In this document: positions 38,164 to 64,000 of the stretch, one piece after another
How positions within the stretch are numbered: position 1 is the stretch's first letter
Layout: every line of letters starts with the position of its first letter
NCBI GenBank assembly: GCA_964017185.1
Contig: OZ024872.1
Location: 43,840,188-43,904,187 of the forward strand
From: Rugalucina vietnamica
Lineage: Eukaryota; Mollusca; Bivalvia; Lucinida; Lucinidae
DNA length: 64,000 nucleotides
Direction: 5' to 3'
Notes under the pieces: generated by a model
What the model was told of the DNA's origin: nothing
Database searches by the model: none
Seen by the model: the letters and a program-made list of their open reading frames with translations, nothing else
Made by a program: the position numbers and the translations under genes

Positions 38164-39243
38164 CTACAGGTCAGCTCTCAGTTTCTGCTTCATCGAAGCT
38201 AACGTCTGGTCCTGAACAGTTGTGTCTCGAAGGGTGTTCCAGGTGTCGATCACTCGGTTTGAGAAGAAATTCTTTCTGATTTCTGTACGGCTGTGCTGTT
38301 TCATCAATTTCTGAGAATGACCTCGTAATTCGCGAGCAGGCTTTTTGAAATATACACTTGCCGGGGTTTTATATTTATTATGAACAAATTTATATGTTTC
38401 CACACAATCTGTGAATTTCCTTCTATTTTCGAGTGATTCCATTTCAATATCAGTTGGACATAATTTGAGACACTTTCTCTGTACCTTTTCTAATTTTTCA
38501 ATGTCCTGCTTATACCACGGATTCCATACTGGTGACGCATATTCCAACGCCGGTCTTATAATTGCCTGATATAATGTTGTGAGTTTCCTTTCAGTAAAGT
38601 TTGTGAAACATCGTTTAATCATTCCTATTTTCTGATATGCCTTTTTTGTTATAATGTCAATGTGTGTTGCCGGTTTCAGAGACTTTGATATAGTGACTCC
38701 AAGGTCTTTTTGACAGTCTACACTTTCCAAGTTAACACCATCTAATGTATATATGTATTTGATTGCTTCACGTATCCTCAGGACTATACAAGTTATAGCA
38801 TTGAACTTGATTAACCAAATTTTTGACCAAGCCGAGAATTCATTTAGATCGTCTTGGAGAATGTCACAGTCCATAATGTTCATAATTTGTCTGTATAGTT
38901 TGGTATCATCGGCGAATAATTTCGCCGTAGATAATGCTATGTTAGGCAGATCGTTCACGAAGACGAGAAACAACAAAGGGCCCAAGATGGACCCTTGGGG
39001 TACCCCGCTAGTTACTGGTATCCAGTCCGAGATTCCATTTCTAAGCACAACTCTTTGACGTCGGACAGATAAGAATGATGATATCCATGTAAGTAAATGT
39101 CCTCGTATGCCACAGTGATCCAGTTTTGCCAAGAGTCTTTGATGCGCCACAGTATCAAAAGCCTTGGCAAAGTCCAGATATATCACATCCGTTGACTCGC
39201 CAAGGTCATATGTTTGAGTCCAGTCATTCATACACTCCAACAA
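38164..39243 (-). CDS. LINE reverse transcriptase, C-terminal part
   Basis: Carries DFAKAFD, the SGVPQGSILGPLL finger-palm motif and the FADD catalytic box, then the thumb and C-terminal region ending LASMKQKLRADL. Same frame as the endonuclease part at 39337-40821. Confidence 0.9.
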   Translation of the reverse strand: MLECMNDWTQTYDLGESTDVIYLDFAKAFDTVAHQRLLAKLDHCGIRGHLLTWISSFLSVRRQRVVLRNGISDWIPVTSGVPQGSILGPLLFLVFVNDLPNIALSTAKLFADDTKLYRQIMNIMDCDILQDDLNEFSAWSKIWLIKFNAITCIVLRIREAIKYIYTLDGVNLESVDCQKDLGVTISKSLKPATHIDIITKKAYQKIGMIKRCFTNFTERKLTTLYQAIIRPALEYASPVWNPWYKQDIEKLEKVQRKCLKLCPTDIEMESLENRRKFTDCVETYKFVHNKYKTPASVYFKKPARELRGHSQKLMKQHSRTEIRKNFFSNRVIDTWNTLRDTTVQDQTLASMKQKLRADL

Positions 39244-39336
39244 TTGACTAACACAAGAGCATTTCTGTTGAAATCCATGTTGATCACATGATATAATGTT
39301 ATTTTCTTGTACATGGGCTAGTAATTGATCTTGAAC

Positions 39337-40821
39337 TTAGCGTTCTAATAGTTTCACTATTTGGCTGGTTAGTGTCACTGGCCTATAGTTTGAACACAAT
39401 TTCCTTGGGCCTTTCTTATGCAGCGGTGTAATGTTACCATCTCTCCAATCCTGTGGTACGTAACCGGAAAACACAGAGTGGTTAAAAATGTCACATAATG
39501 GCACAGCCAGTGCCGGTACATAACGAAGTACATTAACATGGATGCCATCAGGGCCACAAGACTTATTGGGTTTCAACTTAAGTAGTTTATTTCTCACTTG
39601 TTCCTCAGTGAATGGACTGAAACGTGTACTTTTTTCACATCTGTCTGTTTTTATGGGCAACGTTTGACGTAATGGGGATTCCTCAGTCAATACAGATGAA
39701 AAGAAACTATTTAGACAATCTGCCTTTCCTCTGTCGTCGTAAACTTTTTCACCGTTTACCTCTAATTGTTCTACTGTCGACGAGCTTCTCGTAAATGAGC
39801 GTGTGTAATTGTAAAACCGCTTAGGATTTTCTGGTATTGAGTCAACTAATTCCTCCTCATATTTAGCTTTAGCATTGTTAAGTTCTGATTTATATTCCTG
39901 TTTCACTTGTTCATACAGCAGTTTATCAGAGTTTAAATTTCTAGATTTCACATTTTCCCACGCATTTCTACGTTTACGTCTAGCTCGTTTGACGTTTTTA
40001 GAGCGAGTCCATGGTGGATCTAATTTTTGACCTGGTTTAATGAGTTTATGGGGAACATGTTTTTCTAGCATTTCAGAATATGTGTCTTTGAAGACTTTCC
40101 ATTTCCCTTCAACTGATTTATGCTTAAACCGCGACTCCCAGTCCTGGTTTAAAATTTCTGAGTTAAATGCCTCATAATCACCTTTACTGTACAGGTAAAC
40201 TTTGCGTGCTTCTTCATTTATTCTTGGCTTTGGTAAACAGATCTCAAAGTTTATACTTTTATGATCACTACTACTGAAATGTTCAGAGACTACTAAATTC
40301 TCTACTAAGTCTGAGTTTCTTGTCACAACAAGGTCTAAAATGTTTGTGCCTCTTGTAGGTTCCTCTACTAGTTGTGTGAAAGCATTTTCTGTTAGCGTGC
40401 TTATGAAAATAGAGTCCAGCTCATGAGGTGATGATACATTTACCCAGTCGATGTCTCGAAAATTGAAATCTCCGACTAATATACAGTCACTATTTTCACA
40501 TCTGTTTATTGACTCACAAATGATATCTAAGTTGTGTTGTTTACCCCGCTCTGGTCTATAAACAACCCCAAAAGTGACACAGTGCTGTTCGGTTGGGAAA
40601 ATGTTACACCATAAAATTTCTGCGTTGCATTGTAAATTTTCACAAACTTCAGGCTTCAAATAGTCTTTAATCATTAAGAGTACACCTCCTCTTGCCTCTA
40701 CTGTATATGTCCCTTCAGGATAAAAATCTAAGCTGCGATCAACTCGAAAAGTCTTGTATCCTTTTATTTCAAATTCTGAATTACTTATATTCTTATCTAA
40801 CCAAGTCTCACAAATTGCCAC
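39337..40821 (-). CDS. LINE endonuclease and N-terminal RT part
   Basis: Exonuclease/endonuclease/phosphatase fold with catalytic Glu (CETWL), GDFNF and SDHK, then a basic connector and the first RT motifs to LLER. Translation runs back to about 40850 without an ATG, so the true start is lost. One in-frame stop separates it from the rest of the RT. Confidence 0.9.
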   Translation of the reverse strand: MAICETWLDKNISNSEFEIKGYKTFRVDRSLDFYPEGTYTVEARGGVLLMIKDYLKPEVCENLQCNAEILWCNIFPTEQHCVTFGVVYRPERGKQHNLDIICESINRCENSDCILVGDFNFRDIDWVNVSSPHELDSIFISTLTENAFTQLVEEPTRGTNILDLVVTRNSDLVENLVVSEHFSSSDHKSINFEICLPKPRINEEARKVYLYSKGDYEAFNSEILNQDWESRFKHKSVEGKWKVFKDTYSEMLEKHVPHKLIKPGQKLDPPWTRSKNVKRARRKRRNAWENVKSRNLNSDKLLYEQVKQEYKSELNNAKAKYEEELVDSIPENPKRFYNYTRSFTRSSSTVEQLEVNGEKVYDDRGKADCLNSFFSSVLTEESPLRQTLPIKTDRCEKSTRFSPFTEEQVRNKLLKLKPNKSCGPDGIHVNVLRYVPALAVPLCDIFNHSVFSGYVPQDWRDGNITPLHKKGPRKLCSNYRPVTLTSQIVKLLER

Positions 40822-41083
40822 TATATCCTAAGATGAGAGAGAGCAAAAATCTTTGAAGCACCTGTTGCAATAAAATTGATTGAAAATGCTTTATTCCAAT
40901 GAGTCTCTCTGGCAATAATTTCAATGATCCAATCAGTGACATTGAACGGCTCTAGCAGGGCTGCAACGATCTGTCATAAAATTTAAAGAATCTGAATAGT
41001 TTTTCTGGTTTGACCTTCCCCCACCCACTTTTTTTCATATAGTGATTGAAGGTCTTTTTGTTTAATCATTTGAATTGGAACTC

Positions 41084-44000
41084 ATGGCTTCAGGTTTTGT
41101 CGGTCCAACTGTGGGGCGGTTGACTTGTCGGGGTGGAAAAGAGCTGGTATGTTGTTTCCATACACCGAAGTCTTGTCCGCTGCTCCTCAGGTTGGCTTTG
41201 TTGTTGGTTTTTGGGCTCTGTGTTTGGAAGTGGACAACATCAGGAGATATTTTAGATGCGAACCAGGACTGTAGTATAGGATTTGGTAAATCAGTTGGTG
41301 GAATTGCTCAGAGCTTGGCTCTCACAAGGAAAATTGGTAACCGAAGAGGCTCCGAAGGATTACGCAGTTTCAATCCTTCAAAGGGAACAAACTTGTTGAT
41401 TCTTATTATTTTGGCTGGAGATATAGAAATGAACCCAGGCCCCAGGTTCCAGTGCCGCACGTGCAAGAAGTATTGTAAGGCGGCCGAGAAAGCAGTTAAA
41501 TGTGAAGATTGCGAGAAACGCTTCCATGCGTCTTGCGTAAATCTTGGTCCCGTTGAGTTACAAAAGATTGAGTCGGGTAATGATTCTTGGTATTGTTCAA
41601 ACTGCAAAGCTGAGTGCAGCCTATGCAGTGGTGCTGTTTTGAATTCCCATAAGGCTGTCCAGTGTGACAAATGTGAAATGTGGGTGCACAATAACTGTTC
41701 TTTTATGTCAGACTCAGAGTATGAAACGATGCAATACTCAAACTGTACATGGATTTGCCCAAAATGTGACTTTTTCAATTTCTCAGACTCTTTTTTCAAT
41801 GAACAGTTTAACTTGGAAAGTGAAAATAGGTTTGACCTACTTGCAAGAGGTCATGAAAACAAGTCCACTGAAACCTTGAATAGCAAAAACAGTTTTATTA
41901 GTGGTCTGAAATTTTCCAGTATCAACATAAACAGTATAAGAGGAAAAAAACTTGAGGTGTTGGCCTTCATTGATTTTCATCAATCGCAGATTTTGGCGAT
42001 TCAGGAAACAAAAATTGACAATTCCATATTAACGTCTGAATTATTTCCGGAATCTTTTCCATACAGCGTGTACAGAAAGGATAGAACCTTACATGGTGGT
42101 GGTGTTATGCTTCTTGTACACAAGGACATCCCACACATGCCCCTCACAGAATTGGACAATGACTCAGAGTCAGTTTGGGTCAAACTTTTTGTAAATAAGA
42201 AAACTCACTTTGTGGCTAGCTGGTATCGACCACCTGTCGATGGTCATTTACCAGTATCGGACAATGGAAATGACTTATTGAATTCACTGGAAAAGTTTGA
42301 CAATTTATTTAGAGAACAGCTTGACAAAATCAAAAATATTAATAAAGGCAACAAACCCCCCTTAATTCATGTTTTAGGTGATTTCAACTTTAGAGATATT
42401 GTATGGCCGGACAGACTCAGCAAATCTGGGTCATCATTGAGTCAGACGGAGGGTCAGATTTTGATAGATATCATGAATGACCATGGTTTGGAACAATTAA
42501 TCAATTTCCCCACCAGAGAAAGAAATACTTTGGACTTAATTTTGACCTCTCTTCCTGGTCAGTTTGTAGACATTCATTCCCCGGATAAGCTCAGTGATCA
42601 TGACATTGTTTCTGGCACATTGAAAATTGCTACCCCCCCTATAAAGAAACCTAGGAGAAAAGTGTATCGTTATCAGAAAGGTGATTATGAATCTATGAGA
42701 GCAGAAACACTTAAATTTGCAAAGGAAAGATACTTCAACGGTTACTCAGATACTCGGTCGGTCCAGGAAAATTTCAATCTCATTACATCGTTTATACAGG
42801 AATCGGCAGATAAACATATCCCCTCAAAAACTAGTCGCTCAGTTTCCTCTGTCCCTTGGATAACACCTGAAATAAGAAGGAAGATTCGCAGAAAAAATGC
42901 AACTCATGCAAAAGCTAAAAAGACTGGTAGTGCAAAATTTAGATCTAAATTTGAATCTTTACGGAAAGAGATCAAAGCTGATATCAGGAAGCAGCATGAT
43001 CTTTATGTGAACAACTTGGTAGGAGATGTTAAGGCTAATCCTAGAGATTTTTACAGGTACATAAACAGTCAGAAAAAAGATACCCAAGGTATTCCCCCGT
43101 TGAAAAAGAGAAATGGAAGTGGAATAGCTCAATCTGAATTTGAGAAGGCGGAAGAATTTAATGGTCAGTTCTCGGATGTTTTCACTAAAAGTGAATACAA
43201 ACAGGTCCCTCTTATGGATAGATCTGCCCCATTCATGCATGATATTGTGGTCACAAAGGAAGGGGTGACCAAACTTCTCAAAGGTCTAAACCCGTCTAAA
43301 GCCTTAGGGCCTGATGAGCTTCATCCTAGAGTCCTAAAGGAACTGGCTATGGAATTAGGGCCAGTATTCGCCCATCTCTTCCAGCAGTCAATTGATACAG
43401 GTGAAATTCCTAAAGAATGGTCTCTTGCTAATATTTGCCCCCTGTTTAAGAAGGGCGACAGGTCACTTGCCCGCAATTACCGCCCTGTTTCTTTGACATG
43501 CATTCCTTGTAAGCTTCTTGAACATATTGTATGCTCAAATATTATGGCCCATCTTGATGAACATGAACTCCTGTCGGACAGGCAACACGCATTTAGGAAA
43601 TGGCATAGCTGTGAAACTCAGTTGACTACAGTGATAAATGACTGGGCCAAAATCTTAGACAAAAAAGGCCAGGTCGACACTTTTATACTCGATTTTGAAA
43701 AGGCTTTCGATACTCCTCCCCATGAACTCCTTAAAAGCAAATTGTTCAGCTATGGAATAGGTGGAACAACACTGAATTGGATAAATGCTTTCCTTTGTTT
43801 CAGACAACAAAGGGTAGTGGTTAATGGTATTAAATCGGATTGGGCTCCAGTTGTGTCGGGTGTCCCTCAGGGCACCGTTCTTGGCCCCTTGCTGTTTTCC
43901 TTGTATATAAATGACATCTCAGCAGACATCGAGTCTGAAATAAGACTCTTTGCTGATGATTGTGTTTGCTATCGTGAAATCAAGAATGAAGAGGATACAT

Positions 44001-44770
44001 TGAAACTTCAAAGAGACATTGATCGCCTAGGCAGTTGGGCTAGAAAGTGGGGAATGAGATTTCAACCCGTCAAATGCAACATGATGCAGCTGACAAATAA
44101 ACGGTCTAGTAAGATACAGGCTAACTACACCCTTGAGGGCACTTTACTGGAAAATGTTGAAAGCATAAAATACCTGGGTGTAACTATCACAAATGATTTG
44201 AAATGGAATACTCATATTTCCAATGTTTGTACAAAGGCTAACAGAACTCTCGGATTCTTGAGGAGAAATTTGTATTCTTGTCCCCCAGATGTGAAAGAAG
44301 CAGCTTATAAAGGACTGGTGCGGCCGGTCTTGGAATATGGAAGCTCAGTTTGGGACCCTCACACTCATGGCCTCCAGGAAGAACTGGAAAAGGTCCAAAA
44401 TCGTGCGGCAAGGTTTGTGACGGGAAATTATGTTTTTGAAACTGGGAGCATGACTGGCATTTTAGGTCAACTGAAATGGGAATCTCTTAAGAAAAGGAGG
44501 AAGGATAGTAGACTTATATTGCTATACAAAGGTCTAAAGGGTAAAGCCAGAATACCCACAGATGACCTTATCCCAAAGAATAGGCGTTGTAGAAATCAAC
44601 ACTCTTTGGCTTTTCAGATACCTTCAGCTAGCAAAGAAGCGTACAAAAGTAGTTTCTTTCCACAGACTATCAGGGACTGGAATGACCTCCCTGATTCACT
44701 TGTCTCCTCTGCTGAAATGTCTGATGACTGTGTGTCCAAGTTCGCTTCACTCGTGCGTTCAAGGGACTAA
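41084..44770 (+). CDS. LINE polyprotein: 2A-like, two PHD fingers, EN, RT
   Basis: 1228 aa, uninterrupted. Residues about 32-49 are hydrophobic (LLLRLALLLVFGLCVW). Residues 112-120 read GDIEMNPGP, matching the 2A ribosome-skipping consensus D(V/I)ExNPGP. Two tandem PHD-type fingers follow: Cys 124,127,140,143, His148, Cys 151,171,174; then Cys 178,181,194,197, His202, Cys 205,225,228. The endonuclease (about 278-512) keeps Glu308 in QETKI, GDFNF and SDHD. The RT has LDFEKAFD (about 869-876), SGVPQGTVLGPLLF and FADD (956-959). All catalytic residues seem present, so the copy could be competent. The frame opens at a TTG at 41075, but 41084 is the first ATG. Confidence 0.92.
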   Translation: MASGFVGPTVGRLTCRGGKELVCCFHTPKSCPLLLRLALLLVFGLCVWKWTTSGDILDANQDCSIGFGKSVGGIAQSLALTRKIGNRRGSEGLRSFNPSKGTNLLILIILAGDIEMNPGPRFQCRTCKKYCKAAEKAVKCEDCEKRFHASCVNLGPVELQKIESGNDSWYCSNCKAECSLCSGAVLNSHKAVQCDKCEMWVHNNCSFMSDSEYETMQYSNCTWICPKCDFFNFSDSFFNEQFNLESENRFDLLARGHENKSTETLNSKNSFISGLKFSSININSIRGKKLEVLAFIDFHQSQILAIQETKIDNSILTSELFPESFPYSVYRKDRTLHGGGVMLLVHKDIPHMPLTELDNDSESVWVKLFVNKKTHFVASWYRPPVDGHLPVSDNGNDLLNSLEKFDNLFREQLDKIKNINKGNKPPLIHVLGDFNFRDIVWPDRLSKSGSSLSQTEGQILIDIMNDHGLEQLINFPTRERNTLDLILTSLPGQFVDIHSPDKLSDHDIVSGTLKIATPPIKKPRRKVYRYQKGDYESMRAETLKFAKERYFNGYSDTRSVQENFNLITSFIQESADKHIPSKTSRSVSSVPWITPEIRRKIRRKNATHAKAKKTGSAKFRSKFESLRKEIKADIRKQHDLYVNNLVGDVKANPRDFYRYINSQKKDTQGIPPLKKRNGSGIAQSEFEKAEEFNGQFSDVFTKSEYKQVPLMDRSAPFMHDIVVTKEGVTKLLKGLNPSKALGPDELHPRVLKELAMELGPVFAHLFQQSIDTGEIPKEWSLANICPLFKKGDRSLARNYRPVSLTCIPCKLLEHIVCSNIMAHLDEHELLSDRQHAFRKWHSCETQLTTVINDWAKILDKKGQVDTFILDFEKAFDTPPHELLKSKLFSYGIGGTTLNWINAFLCFRQQRVVVNGIKSDWAPVVSGVPQGTVLGPLLFSLYINDISADIESEIRLFADDCVCYREIKNEEDTLKLQRDIDRLGSWARKWGMRFQPVKCNMMQLTNKRSSKIQANYTLEGTLLENVESIKYLGVTITNDLKWNTHISNVCTKANRTLGFLRRNLYSCPPDVKEAAYKGLVRPVLEYGSSVWDPHTHGLQEELEKVQNRAARFVTGNYVFETGSMTGILGQLKWESLKKRRKDSRLILLYKGLKGKARIPTDDLIPKNRRCRNQHSLAFQIPSASKEAYKSSFFPQTIRDWNDLPDSLVSSAEMSDDCVSKFASLVRSRD
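41417..41443 (+). other. 2A-like motif coding segment
   Basis: Encodes GDIEMNPGP; skipping would occur between Gly and the final Pro, releasing a 119-aa N-terminal peptide with a hydrophobic stretch. 2A-like motifs are reported from some CR1-group LINEs of invertebrates. Confidence 0.8.
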
Positions 44771-44864
44771 TTCCCCCCCCCCCCCCATCCGAACCCCCTG
44801 GTAAAATAATGTCATTTGGCGTGTCACCAGTAAACTATTCAGATTCAGATTCAGATGGTTTACT

Positions 44865-44997
44865 ATCTTGTTAAAGAATAACGTCCGTACTGTTCGCTTT
44901 AATACCGGGTTTTACTAAAGATTGTCGTCAGTTTTCGGGATGTCGTTACACCGCGGCATTTCGTCACCTTTGATTTCCCGCCACCTTTCTTTCTAAT
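44865..44997 (+). promoter_or_regulatory. ADSS promoter/5' UTR region
   Basis: About 130 bp between the LINE tail and the ADSS ATG, with several CpG. TTTCCCGCC at 44974-44982 matches the E2F consensus TTTSSCGC, fitting a nucleotide-synthesis gene. No TATA box. The LINE directly upstream leaves very little original promoter. Confidence 0.5.
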
Positions 44998-63935
<18,938 letters not shown>

Positions 63936-64000
63936 GTAAGTGGTTGATTGTAGCTTGATTACTGTGGGTATTTAGTGGAAATTATCAGAGTTTTTTTTTT

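Larger units (their letters stand above)
38116..40850 (-). mobile_element. CR1/Jockey-type LINE, 5'-truncated, one stop
   Basis: Endonuclease then reverse transcriptase in one frame, read leftwards. EN: AICETWL, LVGDFNFRDIDW, SSDHKS. RT: NKSCGPDGIH, NYRPVTLTSQIVKLLE, DFAKAFDTVAHQRLL, SGVPQGSILGPLLF, FADDTKLY. One ochre codon (39337-39339) interrupts the RT after KLLER; the frame resumes with VQDQLLAHVQENNIISCDQHGF. The N-terminal start of EN and any ORF1 are missing, so it is 5'-truncated near 40.85 kb. The stop codon is at about 38161; the tail is AAGT repeats (about 38116-38133 complement). Probably inactive. Confidence 0.9.
41040..44860 (+). mobile_element. Apparently intact CR1-like LINE with PHD fingers
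   Basis: Single 1228-codon ORF from the first ATG (41084) to TAA (44768-44770), a short C-run 3' UTR, and a tail GTCACCAGTAAAC then ATTCAG repeats (about 44826-44858). The left boundary is uncertain. Tail copies of this family also lie at 24.2, 36.0 and 37.1 kb. It stands head to head with the LINE at 38.1-40.85 kb and ends about 130 bp before the ADSS ATG. Confidence 0.9.

Overview
This looks like nuclear DNA of a marine invertebrate, most likely a bivalve mollusc. That is an inference from AT-rich sequence with long introns, tRNA-derived SINEs, CR1/Jockey-type LINEs, several inverted-repeat (MITE-like) families at high copy, and animal-type spliced housekeeping genes. Nothing points to a bacterium or virus. 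Only three host genes are securely readable, and most of the window is mobile or repetitive DNA. All comparisons were made by eye.

Layout: (1) 941-1239 (+) is the last coding exon of a TMEM223-like gene, a mitochondrial inner-membrane factor. (2) 10091-21523 (-) is the gene for dihydrolipoamide succinyltransferase (DLST, E2 of 2-oxoglutarate dehydrogenase). Twelve coding exons join in phase into 445 codons plus a stop; the ATG exon was not found. Its introns are full of foldback elements, a 47-bp minisatellite, and a decayed extra copy of one lipoyl exon. (3) 22.2-24.0 kb is a 162/168-bp satellite array. (4) 24464-29954 is a large inverted-repeat structure bounded by 137-bp inverted arms. It lies between two 12-base A runs, the left one being a SINE tail, and contains a second inverted-repeat element and a diverged palindrome. 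(5) 30.3-36.2 kb is an acidic Gly/Asp/Val 24-bp repeat locus with a promoter-like start. It is split by a compact LTR element and has a LINE tail inserted near its end. (6) 38.1-44.9 kb holds two LINEs head to head. The right one has a single long ORF with a 2A-like motif, two PHD fingers, endonuclease and reverse transcriptase, and ends about 130 bp from the next gene. (7) 44998 to the window end (+) is the 5' part of adenylosuccinate synthetase (ADSS), four exons. Its 14.3-kb first intron carries several inverted-repeat elements and a 48-bp minisatellite; its second intron carries a 2.7-kb foldback element with a C2H2 zinc-finger exon.

TMEM223 and DLST act in mitochondria (respiratory chain, TCA cycle) and ADSS makes adenylosuccinate in AMP synthesis. 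Nothing here suggests an operon-like relationship. TMEM223 and DLST are convergent; DLST and ADSS are divergent, about 23 kb apart. The unusual content is the mobile DNA: nested inverted repeats, minisatellites that seem to grow from transposon interiors, and a possibly intact LINE at a housekeeping promoter.
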